NCBI GenBank assembly: GCA_900319635.1
Contig: ONPF01000005.1
Coordinates: 38,452-102,451, forward strand
Source of the DNA: an uncultured Eubacteriales bacterium
Lineage (GTDB): Bacteria; Bacillota; Clostridia; Oscillospirales; Oscillospiraceae
Reading direction: 5' to 3'
Length of the DNA stretch: 64,000 nucleotides
In this document: in pieces, positions 55,560 to 63,883 of the stretch
Numbering within the stretch: position 1 is the first letter of the stretch
How the letters are laid out: each line of letters begins with the position of its first letter
Notes under the pieces: generated by a model
Database searches by the model: none
Told to the model about the DNA's origin: nothing
Seen by the model: the letters and a program-made list of their open reading frames with translations, nothing else
Program-made: the position numbers and the translations under genes

Positions 55560-56300
55560 ATGAAAACGATTCGTTCTATGCTGGCGCTGCTGCTGGCAGT
55601 GCTGCTGCTGGGCTCCCTGAGCGTCGTCGCCTTTGCCGAGGACACCGAGCCCAAATACCCCGAGGGGCAGAGCTATACCGCCGAGGAGGGCGAGACCCAG
55701 GTCTACACCGTGCAGGTCTCCGCGGGCCCGAATCTGGACGGGGCCGAGCGCACCCGCGACCAGATGCTGAAGGCCGGCTTCGACAGCTTCCTGTATGAGG
55801 TGGACGGGGGCTACCGCATCATGTGCGGCAAGTTCCAGTATCGCTACAACGCCAAGCTCTACCTGGAGCTGATCAAGGAGGCCACCAAGCGGGAGAACGC
55901 CTATGTGACCGACGTGACCCTGCCCGACGCTGCCATTGAGGACTTCGTGGAGCACTACCAGAAGGATCCCTTCGTGGCCAAGGCCAAGTTCCTGGGCTGG
56001 GAGACGACAGACCTGAAGTTCGTGGACATGAATGTCAGCGAGGAAGAGACCGCCACGGTGTACATCGTGCGCTATTCCGGCGGCGCCAACTTCAAGGCCG
56101 CGGAGGCCCGGGCCAAGGAGCTGACGGAGCAGGGCTTCGACGGCTATCTGATCAAGGTTCCCTGCTGCTACATCGCGGCAGCCGGCGCCTTTGACAACTG
56201 GGATGACGCCTATGCCCTCTGCAAGCAGATCCGAGAGACCACCGGCCGCATGGGCACCGGCGTGCAGGAGTTGAAGCTGCCCGCCTCTCTGCTGGGCTGA
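55560..56300 (+). CDS. Secreted protein with two SPOR-like repeats
   Basis: 246 residues with a signal peptide (MKTIRSMLALLLAVLLLGSL, cleavage near AFA-ED). Two similar ~70-residue units follow: YTVQVSAGPNLDGAERTRDQ with GGYRIMCGKF, and YIVRYSGGANFKAAEARAKE with CCYIAAAGAF. The pattern (V-strand, AxxxAxxL helix, G[FY]xx[FY], GKF) is that of SPOR domains, which bind denuded peptidoglycan. GGGAGG at eight bases fixes the ATG. Confidence 0.82.
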   Translation: MKTIRSMLALLLAVLLLGSLSVVAFAEDTEPKYPEGQSYTAEEGETQVYTVQVSAGPNLDGAERTRDQMLKAGFDSFLYEVDGGYRIMCGKFQYRYNAKLYLELIKEATKRENAYVTDVTLPDAAIEDFVEHYQKDPFVAKAKFLGWETTDLKFVDMNVSEEETATVYIVRYSGGANFKAAEARAKELTEQGFDGYLIKVPCCYIAAAGAFDNWDDAYALCKQIRETTGRMGTGVQELKLPASLLG

Positions 56301-56329
56301 TGGAAAGCTGAATCGAATATGTGAATATG

Positions 56330-56364
56330 AAATCCGCCCGCCGGGAAACCGGCGGGCGGATTTT
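56330..56364 (+). terminator. Terminator of the SPOR-like gene
   Basis: AAATCCGCCCGCCGG and CCGGCGGGCGGATTT form a 15-bp stem with a GAAA tetraloop, followed by a T. Confidence 0.9.
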
Positions 56365-56380
56365 GTGCGCAGACGATCCT

Positions 56381-56549
56381 CATACTAATACCTAATAGAA
56401 ATCTTTGATTCTTTCCGGTCAGAATTGCGTCATGCTTCGTTGCTTCCCTTGACCATATATCTCCATTATGCTCTGCGGGAAGCGCCTCGCCTGTCACAAT
56501 TCTGCCTCGGAAATCTTCCTAAAGCTTTCTATCAGGTATTAGTATCAAA
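56381..56549. mobile_element. MITE-like palindromic element, about 169 bp
   Basis: Terminal inverted repeats ATACTAATACCTAATAGAAA (left) and TTTCTATCAGGTATTAGTAT (right) enclose a second inverted pair, CAGAATTGCGTC and GTCACAATTCTG. No reading frame of note lies inside. A target-site duplication is not clear. It is AT-rich against the neighbourhood and unrelated to the GTAGGGG repeats. Confidence 0.7.
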
Positions 56550-56564
56550 TATGTCATTGCAAGT

Positions 56565-56950
56565 CGTAGGGAGCGATCCCCTGATCGCTCCGCCGTTCAA
56601 ACGATCCGGAGGCATGTGGGCATGCCTCCCTACGGCGTGGCAATGACAGACGGGGCGACGTCCGTCCGCGCCGTAGGGGCGACCCTTGCGGTCGCCCGCG
56701 TGTCGGATCTGGGCGCGGGTTACGGGCGACCGCAGGTCGCCCCTACGGGGAAATGTCCGTCCGCGCCGTAGGGGACGGCGTCCTCGACGTCCCGTTTGTC
56801 GGATCTGGGCGCGGGGCGGCGGGCGATTCGTGAATCGCCCCTACGGGGACGGGGGACGGATTGCCACGCCAGTGACGTCGGTCACTGGCTCGCAATGACA
56901 GGGGGGACGGGGGCGGCGGGCGACCAATGGTCGCCCCTACGGGAGGCGGA
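56565..56950. repeat. Cluster of GTAGGGG-type palindromes
   Basis: At least six modules: GTAGGGAGCGATCCCCTGATCG, GGAGGCATGTGGGCATGCC, GGGCGACCCTTGCGGTCGCCC, GGGCGACCGCAGGTCGCCC, GGGCGATTCGTGAATCGCCC and GGGCGACCAATGGTCGCCC, most bounded by GTAGGGG or CCCCTAC, plus GATTGCCACGCC...CGCAATGACA phrases. The ~700-base gap 56301-57002 contains only these, the MITE and the terminator. Confidence 0.85.
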
Positions 56951-57002
56951 GAGCGCTGTATAAACGAAAACATCGTAAGGGCGGCAGTCCTTACGGTATT
57001 CT

Positions 57003-57260
57003 TCACTTCGGAGCTTCGTATTCCAGCAGCTCGGTGAGGTCACAGTGGAGCACACAGCAGACCTTGGCCAGAAAATCCAGATCCGCCATCTGGATACATT
57101 CGGAGCGGTAATAGCGGTCGATCACATCGTACTTGACGCCGGTAAGAGTGCGGAGCCGATTGCGGGTGATCCCGCGGGAATCCAACGCTTCCCGAAGCTT
57201 GACGCGGACACAGCCGTATTCCTTCGTGTAAAAGGTGACGATGCCGTTATAATCCTCCAT
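57003..57260 (-). CDS. Small XRE-type (Cro-like) transcriptional regulator
   Basis: 85 residues from the ATG at 57260, which follows AAGGGAG. The helix-turn-helix is in VKLREALDSRGITRNRLRTLTG and KYDVIDRYYRSE; the end CDLTELLEYEAPK is typical of the YozG/Cro group. It is divergent from the large surface-protein gene, and two TACCC-based operator candidates lie in the 120-bp gap, so I infer that it controls that gene and probably itself. Confidence 0.88.
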   Translation of the reverse strand: MEDYNGIVTFYTKEYGCVRVKLREALDSRGITRNRLRTLTGVKYDVIDRYYRSECIQMADLDFLAKVCCVLHCDLTELLEYEAPK

Positions 57261-57303
57261 TTTATCACTCCCTTTTTTGGCATTATAGCAAATGAAAAAT
57301 CTC

Positions 57304-57333
57304 TTGACATTACCCATAAATGAGTAGTATTTT
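57304..57333 (+). promoter_or_regulatory. Promoter of the surface-protein gene
   Basis: TTGACA (57304-57309) with TATTTT (57328-57333) at an 18-base spacing. The spacer contains the operator candidate TACCCATAAATGAGTA. Confidence 0.55.
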
Positions 57334-57360
57334 AAAAGAGAGTACCCAGAAATAAGGGTA
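57311..57360. promoter_or_regulatory. Two operator candidates TACCCA-AAAT
   Basis: TACCCATAAATGAGTA (57311-57326) lies between -35 and -10 and TACCCAGAAATAAGGGTA (57343-57360) is a palindrome (TACCC-N8-GGGTA) downstream. They share 12 of the first 14 bases and are 32 bp apart, three helical turns, suiting cooperative binding by the divergent XRE protein. Confidence 0.6.
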
Positions 57361-57382
57361 TCCATACTTGGAGGTAAAACAC

Positions 57383-60300
57383 ATGGCGACACAATGGAAA
57401 AAACTATTGTCTCTGTTGCTTTGCCTGGTACTGATGGCGGGGCTTTTCCCCGCGTCCGCGCTGGCGGAGGCGAGGACTGCGGCGCGCGTATCGGCGGGCG
57501 GCAGGATCGGGGACCCGGAGCTTCCGGTCCCGTCTCTGGAGCCGCGGCCCTTTGAGCCGGGCGAGGATTTTGACGAGGACGCGGAAGAGCCGGTGGACTA
57601 TTTCTCGACCTTTGACGAGGAGAGCGGCATCAACGTGGTGGTGGAGGCGCCCATGGGGTCGCTGCCGCTGCTGGCGGAGGTGCGGGTGCAGCCCGTGGAC
57701 CCGGAGGCTGTGCAGGACGCGGTAGAGGGTCTGATGGACGGCGGACAGGAGATCCTGGTGGCCATGGACATCTCCTTCTGGCTGGGGGACGACGAGATCG
57801 AGCCGGAGGAGCCGGTGCAGGTTCGCGTTGCCGCGCCGGAGCTGGAGGGCGCCACGGAGCTGAGGCTGGTGCATCTGCCGGACGAGGCGGAGCCGGAGTC
57901 TGTGGAGCTGATCCCGGATGCGGAGCTGGCTTTCGCGCTGGGCACCAACGAGATCGCATTTGAGGCGGAGAGCTTCTCCGTCTACGCCGTGCTGGGCAAG
58001 GCCCCCGCGGCGGACGATCTCACGGCGGACGGAAATGGGATGAGCATTTCCATGACCTATAACGGGGATCCCGTACCCGATACCGGTTACCTGCAATATG
58101 ATGCCCATATAGAGGGGCAGCTGAGCATCCATGTGACCATGCCGGCCGAGGCCGCTGCAAAAACCCTGGTGATTCAAGTGCCCACCGGCTGGAGGATTAC
58201 GAAATATTCCGCCGTGGAGGGAACGCCTGCCATCAACGGCGTGGATACGATCACGATCGACAATGAGTATGCGCCTTATGTGGCATCCTCCAAGCTCGAG
58301 GCCTATGACGATGGCGAAGCGACCGTGCAACAATACGGTGACGTTACCGTGACCGGGACGGACTGGGCAAGCCAGTTCCTGACGGGCTATGACCGTAACT
58401 ATTGGATTGGAGAATATAATTTTGGGAAAGTCAGGACATACGGCGGCACGATCACCTATACCTTCACTGAGAACGCCGGAACGGTGAATCTGAACGTGAA
58501 TCTCATTCCCCAGGCGGAACTGTTTGTTCGGCGTACGACTTTGGAGGTTGGACCTGTATTGTTGCCGGATGTAAAGGCCGTGCTGACCTGCGGAACTGAG
58601 ACATGCACGAAGTCCTTTTCTTGCGTAGCCACCAATGTCGCAGTTCAGAAGCTCTCCCTGAAGAGTCCGTCTATGAATGTGGGGAGCGGCACAGCAGGGC
58701 GGTCCGAACGCATAACAATACAGAGCGCCGCCTACGGATGGTCGGGCATTACGGGATTATCAACCGGTGTAAGACTGCTGGATAATTTTACGATAGAGAT
58801 TTCGTATCCGGAGGGCGTCTTTTATGACGGCTGTGATGACGGCAAGGGAGGGACGAATTATCTGCCGGATGCGGTCTCGGTCGAAGAGGATCCGGTGCTG
58901 GGCGGCGGCAAGGTCATCCTGACGGGTCACCACAAGGCTCTTCGCCATAATCCTGGAAACCCACTGTTTTCCCTGTATTTTTATGCCAAGACCGGCGCGG
59001 GCTATCAGGACGGCGCCACCAAGACCTGGACGCCGGGAGAGACGATTCCCTTCACAATAACAAAGGCCCAAGCTGAAAGGGCGGGCTATACAGACATCTC
59101 GATTATGCCCACTGTAACCGGCAAAATCTGGAAGCGGACAATCATCGACAGCGGCAACAACTTACTTATCCAGATCCCGGATACCCACCGGAACCGCACG
59201 GATCTGGAGGAGAAGTACGGCTATGAGAAGGATTTTGCTCTGGCCGGCACCAGCATGACCTGCGGTTACAGTTACTCCAACGTGCACTTCCGTATTGTCA
59301 ATATGGACAATAAGCTCGGCCTCACCGGCCTGCACCTGCTGGGCGAAAATGTCCATGACGTGGTCGTGATAACGACGACGGGAAGAAGGATCGAGATCGG
59401 TGCAATCAACCAGCAGAATCCCACTTCCGCCGATAACAAAAGTGAGTGGCTTTACCCCGGCGCATACGATCTCGGAGACAGATTCAGCCTGGCGGAGGGC
59501 GAATACATTGCCGAGTGTACCTATACGGCTGACGTTATGCAGGGGACCTATTTCATGCACCATGCCTATCACGGATTCAGCTCCTATGGCAAGTTCGTGA
59601 ATGGCCAGGAGGGAGGGCTGGAGATCTCCGTTCTGGATCAGGCGGGGAATGTTGCAGTCAATACAGAGGGAGAGCTCATTATCGGCCACGCCACCGTGAC
59701 ACCCAAGCATGTCAGGGTCGTGCCTGGGAATTTCTCATGGGTGGTCACGCAAAGCAAAGAGACCGAAAAAATAGATGATTTCACTAACGATAAAGTGACA
59801 CTGTTTTATCCGGGCGATACGATCTACTATAAGATGAGATATGAGAGCTCATACGGCACCCTGTGGTCAGAACCAGAAATGGATAGCCAAAACACCCTGA
59901 TCGACCCGAAGATCGTGATCGCGGTGCCCGAGGGCATCGAGCTGGACACCTCTTCGGTGGAGGGCTGGTCGCCCGCCGGCAATCACGGCGAAGAGGTGTT
60001 CCCCCTGGTGCAGGAGGGCACCGCCTATACCCGGACGGTGGACGGCATTACTTATCGCGTCTATACCTACGTTGTAAAGGACCCGCTGGATCTGGTCGCC
60101 CGGGATCATTGGTATCCCTATCAGACGCCTGTTGCGCCGTCCAAAGAGACTAGATTCGTCATACGCTATAGGGCCAAGGTGCTTTCCAACTGCCCGCAGT
60201 ATACCATCGACAGTTATACGGGAGTGATGATGGATGTTGGCCCGGACGTACTTGCTACTGACAATACCTGCGAGCTTACCGAGGTGGAAGAAAACTGGGG

Positions 60301-62278
60301 AGAAAACGGCTATGGGTTGGTTCGTCAGAGACATCAAGATGTGACCCAGTACTTCATCAAGCCCCTGATCGGCCTGAATATGAATCTGGAGATCCGGCCG
60401 CAGAACAGCTCTCTGCCATACCGCAACTACACCGGTGCGGAGAACTCCATCGTGAAGGTGCAGGAGGGGCAGCCGGCCGAGGTGAAGTTCAGCTACGAGT
60501 CCACCTCCGAATCGGAGTCCTATAAGAATACCGACATCTATCTTCCCATCCCGAAGGAGGGGACATCCTACCACTATCTGACCAATCTGGCGGACAATGT
60601 GGTGGACAATACGGAGCTCCACACCTTCGCTTTCAGCATGGATCTGATGGGCGCGGTGAACATGGTCAGCTCGGATAATACGCCGTGGACGACCTACTAC
60701 GCGGTGGACGCGGTGGACAATCCCGTCAAATACGACGACGTGCCGGAGGCGGAGCGCGACAGCTGGGAGCCGGTGATCGTGACCCGGTGGTACACGGCGG
60801 AGGAGCTGACGGCGGCAGGAAAAACCTACGCGGACGTAGTCATGCTGAAATTCCACGCCGAGGACGATATCGAGCCGCACAAAACCGGCAAGCTCGAAAT
60901 GAGGCTGATGGTAGACCCGACGGCGGAGTTCGACACGCTGGACTTCTGGCGGGGCTATGGGCGGCACTCCCTGGGCAACAACCGCGCCAACTGGGAGACC
61001 ACGCCCATCATCGCCGCTACCCCCACTTCCGCCACGATGAAGGGAGTCCTCTTCATCGACCAGAATAAAGACGGCGCGTATGTAGAAGACGCGGGCACGA
61101 ACGAGAAACTCTACGGGGGCGGGAAGTTCTCGGCCGTTTTGAGCCGGGACGACGGCAAAATGGAAAACGTGGCCGTCACGATGAACTCCGACGGCACCTT
61201 TGAGATCATGGAGGGCAATTATCCCTACTACCTGAGGAAGGGCAACTATACCCTGACCCTGACCAGGGCGGTCGACGAGACGCATTACAGCTATGAGCTG
61301 GTAGAGTCGGAGACGGCGAGCGCTTGGGGAGGTTCCTTCAATACCAGCTCCTGGTACAACGACGTAAAGAACCAGAATGTGCATGAGCCGACTGCGAAGA
61401 TCTTCTTCACGGTGGACAAGTCCGGCACCCTCGTCGAGAACGTTTTCACCCCGGAGATTTACGCCTTCGGCGTGGGACTCAGCGAGCCGTACTTCTTCGT
61501 CTACCATTCCGGCGACAACACGGTGGAAAAGATCTACATGTCGGACGAGCGGGTCACCAGCGATGAGAACGGTTTCCACTTCGATATCGCAAACGAGACA
61601 AAGGATACCTTCCTCTACGGCGGATACTACAGCAGGTACAGCGGCGTTTCCGATAATTACAATTCCCAGGCGCTGAGCTACGATGAAACCGGCTGGAGCA
61701 AGGACGAGGGCGGCACGCCCTACGGCGGAGCCAAGGCAGTGTGGAAGGGCCCCCGGGCCTATACGGAGAACGGACTTCAGATGGCCCCCAAGGTGGGCGA
61801 GACCTACTATCTCAAGGAGGTTCCCGAGGTCAAGTACCTGCAGCCCTACCTGCACTACACCTACAAGAAGCCCGACGGGGAGATCACCCGCGCATGGGCC
61901 ATCTCGGCCATCGACGACCTGAACTATCAGCAGGCCGGCTTCGTGATCCTGGACAAAAACAACAAGGCCACCATCTGCGACACGCTGGCGGTCACCGCGA
62001 CCGGCAACAACAGCACCGTGATCCTGAAGCCCGAGACGGTGTTCCAGCGCCGGGGCGTCACCGAGGGCTACCTGGATTACCTGCAGGTCTACGACTGGGA
62101 CGGCGAGGGGAACCTGCTGCAGGAGGGCGGCACGATCCTCCAGTACTGGGTCACGCCGGACGGCCTGATGGTCACCGGCGTCACCAGCCGTGTTGTCACC
62201 CAGATCACCAACAAGAACACCATCACCCGGACAGATACGCCTGTGAAATCCACCATCGAGACGTTCAGCGGGAATTGA
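57383..62278 (+). CDS. Large secreted surface protein, 1631 aa
   Basis: A signal peptide (MATQWKKLLSLLLCLVLMAG, cleavage near ALAEA) is followed by an acidic N-terminal part, several repeated beta-sandwich domains, and a SdrD-B-like segment (GVLFIDQNKDGAYVEDAG with a calcium-type DQNKDG loop, about residues 1215-1320). No LPxTG, membrane helix or SLH repeats are visible at the C-terminus (VKSTIETFSGN), so anchoring is unclear. TTGGAGG fixes the ATG at 57383. An adhesin or matrix component is likely. The middle part (58.0-60.3 kb) has lower GC than the ends, suggesting mosaic origin. Confidence 0.88.
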   Translation: MATQWKKLLSLLLCLVLMAGLFPASALAEARTAARVSAGGRIGDPELPVPSLEPRPFEPGEDFDEDAEEPVDYFSTFDEESGINVVVEAPMGSLPLLAEVRVQPVDPEAVQDAVEGLMDGGQEILVAMDISFWLGDDEIEPEEPVQVRVAAPELEGATELRLVHLPDEAEPESVELIPDAELAFALGTNEIAFEAESFSVYAVLGKAPAADDLTADGNGMSISMTYNGDPVPDTGYLQYDAHIEGQLSIHVTMPAEAAAKTLVIQVPTGWRITKYSAVEGTPAINGVDTITIDNEYAPYVASSKLEAYDDGEATVQQYGDVTVTGTDWASQFLTGYDRNYWIGEYNFGKVRTYGGTITYTFTENAGTVNLNVNLIPQAELFVRRTTLEVGPVLLPDVKAVLTCGTETCTKSFSCVATNVAVQKLSLKSPSMNVGSGTAGRSERITIQSAAYGWSGITGLSTGVRLLDNFTIEISYPEGVFYDGCDDGKGGTNYLPDAVSVEEDPVLGGGKVILTGHHKALRHNPGNPLFSLYFYAKTGAGYQDGATKTWTPGETIPFTITKAQAERAGYTDISIMPTVTGKIWKRTIIDSGNNLLIQIPDTHRNRTDLEEKYGYEKDFALAGTSMTCGYSYSNVHFRIVNMDNKLGLTGLHLLGENVHDVVVITTTGRRIEIGAINQQNPTSADNKSEWLYPGAYDLGDRFSLAEGEYIAECTYTADVMQGTYFMHHAYHGFSSYGKFVNGQEGGLEISVLDQAGNVAVNTEGELIIGHATVTPKHVRVVPGNFSWVVTQSKETEKIDDFTNDKVTLFYPGDTIYYKMRYESSYGTLWSEPEMDSQNTLIDPKIVIAVPEGIELDTSSVEGWSPAGNHGEEVFPLVQEGTAYTRTVDGITYRVYTYVVKDPLDLVARDHWYPYQTPVAPSKETRFVIRYRAKVLSNCPQYTIDSYTGVMMDVGPDVLATDNTCELTEVEENWGENGYGLVRQRHQDVTQYFIKPLIGLNMNLEIRPQNSSLPYRNYTGAENSIVKVQEGQPAEVKFSYESTSESESYKNTDIYLPIPKEGTSYHYLTNLADNVVDNTELHTFAFSMDLMGAVNMVSSDNTPWTTYYAVDAVDNPVKYDDVPEAERDSWEPVIVTRWYTAEELTAAGKTYADVVMLKFHAEDDIEPHKTGKLEMRLMVDPTAEFDTLDFWRGYGRHSLGNNRANWETTPIIAATPTSATMKGVLFIDQNKDGAYVEDAGTNEKLYGGGKFSAVLSRDDGKMENVAVTMNSDGTFEIMEGNYPYYLRKGNYTLTLTRAVDETHYSYELVESETASAWGGSFNTSSWYNDVKNQNVHEPTAKIFFTVDKSGTLVENVFTPEIYAFGVGLSEPYFFVYHSGDNTVEKIYMSDERVTSDENGFHFDIANETKDTFLYGGYYSRYSGVSDNYNSQALSYDETGWSKDEGGTPYGGAKAVWKGPRAYTENGLQMAPKVGETYYLKEVPEVKYLQPYLHYTYKKPDGEITRAWAISAIDDLNYQQAGFVILDKNNKATICDTLAVTATGNNSTVILKPETVFQRRGVTEGYLDYLQVYDWDGEGNLLQEGGTILQYWVTPDGLMVTGVTSRVVTQITNKNTITRTDTPVKSTIETFSGN

Positions 62279-62303
62279 GCGGAAGGAAAGGAGAACGAGC
62301 GTT

Positions 62304-62582
62304 ATGGCAAAGAAATTTGGATTTGCGCCTTTGATTCTCGCCTCTTCCTCAGAGGGAGACGGGAATGTGATCGGCCCCGGCAGCGGGCAGAGCACCACCG
62401 ACCCCTACCCCTGCAGCTTCGCCGACTGGCGGATCCTGTTCGAGGATGACAACAACCATGACGAGCAGATCACCATCGACGACTACGGCATCTGGTGGGC
62501 GCGGCAGGGCTACACGCTGGAGATGTGGAACTACTACAACCCCTATGACCCGTGGAACGACGCCTGGGGCCTCATCCCCTGA
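62304..62582 (+). CDS. Small dockerin/EF-hand-like protein, 92 aa
   Basis: AAAGGAGAACGAGCGTT precedes the ATG, 25 bases after the surface-protein stop. The middle contains DNNHDEQITIDDYGIWW, which fits a calcium-binding EF-hand loop of dockerin type (D-x-N-x-D-x-x-I-x-x-x-D), once rather than twice. The C-terminus is very rich in Trp, Tyr and Pro. No standard signal peptide is evident (MAKKFGFAPLILASS). I infer that it partners the surface protein; no function known. Confidence 0.7.
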   Translation: MAKKFGFAPLILASSSEGDGNVIGPGSGQSTTDPYPCSFADWRILFEDDNNHDEQITIDDYGIWWARQGYTLEMWNYYNPYDPWNDAWGLIP

Positions 62583-62625
62583 GCTGAATGAAAATTGTCG
62601 CCTGTAAGGCGACCGGAAAAGAACG

Positions 62626-62688
62626 AAAACCTCCTATACTGTGACCGTAAGCAAGAGACAGAACGCGTCACAGAATAGGAGGTTTTTT
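62626..62688 (+). promoter_or_regulatory. Long hairpin sequestering the ribosome site of the next gene, with T-run
   Basis: AAAACCTCCTATACTGTGAC (62626-62645) pairs with GTCACAGAATAGGAGGTTTT (62667-62686), one mismatch. The right arm contains the AGGAGG site of the vWA gene and runs into TTTTTT directly before its ATG. It may end transcription of the surface-protein transcript or block translation unless opened. Confidence 0.75.
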
Positions 62689-63411
62689 ATGATGCTTTTC
62701 AACAGAAATCGCAGGAACGACAGCGCCGGGATCGGCGGAAGCAAGAGCCCCGAGGCGAAAAACGAGCTGACGGAGCTGGTCTTCATCCTGGATCGCAGCG
62801 GCTCCATGAGCGGCCTGGAGGGGGACACCATCGGCGGCTTCAACAGCCTGATCGAAAAACAGAAGCGGGAGCCGGGCAGGTGCCTGGTCACCACCGTGCT
62901 CTTCGACAGCCGCAGCGAGACCCTCCACGACCGCCTGGAGCTACAGCAGGTGAAGCCCATGACCGGGCGGGATTACCAGGTGGGCGGCTGCACCGCCCTG
63001 CTGGACGCCCTGGGCGGCACGATCCGCCACATCGTGAACATCCACCGCTACGCCCGCCCGGAGGACGTGCCCGCCCGCACCACCTTCGTCATCATGACCG
63101 ACGGCTATGAAAACGCCAGCCGGCACTTCGGCAGCGACGAGGTCAAGCGCATGATCCGGCACGAGAAGGAGAAGTACGGCTGGGAGTTTCTGTTCCTGGC
63201 CGCCAACATCGACGCCGTGGAAAGCGCCCGCAGCATCGGCATCGACGCCGACCGGGCCGCCAATTACCACGCCGACGGGAAAGGCACCCAGGCCGCCTAC
63301 GAGGCGGTGTCCTGCGCCGTCAGCGCCCGCAGAAACTGCGCCGCTCCCCTCAGCGCCGACTGGAGCGCCGGGGTCAACCGGGACTACGAGAGCAGGAAAA
63401 GTGAAAAATGA
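62689..63411 (+). CDS. von Willebrand factor A domain protein (second)
   Basis: 240 residues, a single vWA domain: MIDAS DRSGSMSG, then GGCTALLDALGGTI and the IMTDGYENAS motif, all metal ligands present. No signal peptide; cytoplasmic. It resembles TerY-like and stress-associated vWA proteins. The ATG at 62689 is used rather than a GTG at 62641, because AGGAGG lies just upstream. Different in sequence from the vWA protein at 35222. Confidence 0.88.
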   Translation: MMLFNRNRRNDSAGIGGSKSPEAKNELTELVFILDRSGSMSGLEGDTIGGFNSLIEKQKREPGRCLVTTVLFDSRSETLHDRLELQQVKPMTGRDYQVGGCTALLDALGGTIRHIVNIHRYARPEDVPARTTFVIMTDGYENASRHFGSDEVKRMIRHEKEKYGWEFLFLAANIDAVESARSIGIDADRAANYHADGKGTQAAYEAVSCAVSARRNCAAPLSADWSAGVNRDYESRKSEK

Positions 63412-63475
63412 AGAATGAAGAATGAATAATGAATAATTATGGTGTCGCGCGGAGCGCGACGGATTGAAATTCGCG
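63404..63475. repeat. GAATGAAGAATGA and GTCGCGC hairpin repeat
   Basis: GAAGAATGAAGAATGAATAA is followed by GTCGCGCGGAGCGCGAC; related to 28704-28822. It begins within the last codons of the vWA gene. Confidence 0.7.
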
Positions 63476-63479
63476 GCGC

Positions 63480-63790
63480 GGGGGACGGGGAGACGTCCGT
63501 CCGCGCCGTAGGGGACGGCGCCCAGCCCATGGCCGGTCCCGTTTGTCGGATCTGGGCGCGGGGCGGCGGGCGATTCGTGAATCGCCCCTACGGGGACGGG
63601 AGATGCGGATTGCCGAGGCCGTAGGGCCGAGCATTGCTCGGCCGCTGATCCGGCGCTTGCTCCAAGGACGGACGACCAATGGTCGTCCCTACAGGGACGG
63701 GGGGGACGGCGGGCGACCGCAGGTCGCCCCTACGGGGAAATGTCCGTACGTGCCGTAGGGGACGGCGTCCTCGACGTCCCGAAAGCGTGA
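63480..63790. repeat. Cluster of GTAGGGG-type palindromes
   Basis: Modules include GTAGGGGACGGCGCCCAGCCC, GGGCGATTCGTGAATCGCCC, GTAGGGCCGAGCATTGCTCG, GACGACCAATGGTCGTCC, GGGCGACCGCAGGTCGCCC and GTAGGGGACGGCGTCCTCGA. Several stretches are the same as in 56640-56860. The rest of the end of the window (63791-64000) shows one terminator-like hairpin and a GCGGCGGGCGTTACACGCCGC palindrome, no gene. Confidence 0.85.
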
Positions 63791-63846
63791 AAAGAGCCGG
63801 CCCCGAGGCTCGTAAGGACAGGGATAGGGACAATTTCACATCAAAG

Positions 63847-63883
63847 AACAGCCGCCCGCTTTTGCGGGACGGCTGTTTTTGCG
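63847..63883 (+). terminator. Terminator-like hairpin near the window end
   Basis: ACAGCCGCCCGC pairs with GCGGGACGGCTGT around a short T-rich loop and is followed by TTTT. Confidence 0.7.

Noticed and set aside
59867-62398. 843-codon minus-strand frame opposite the surface-protein gene
   Set aside because: The plus-strand protein has a signal peptide, ribosome site and operon partner; the antisense frame has none and shows shadow-type composition.
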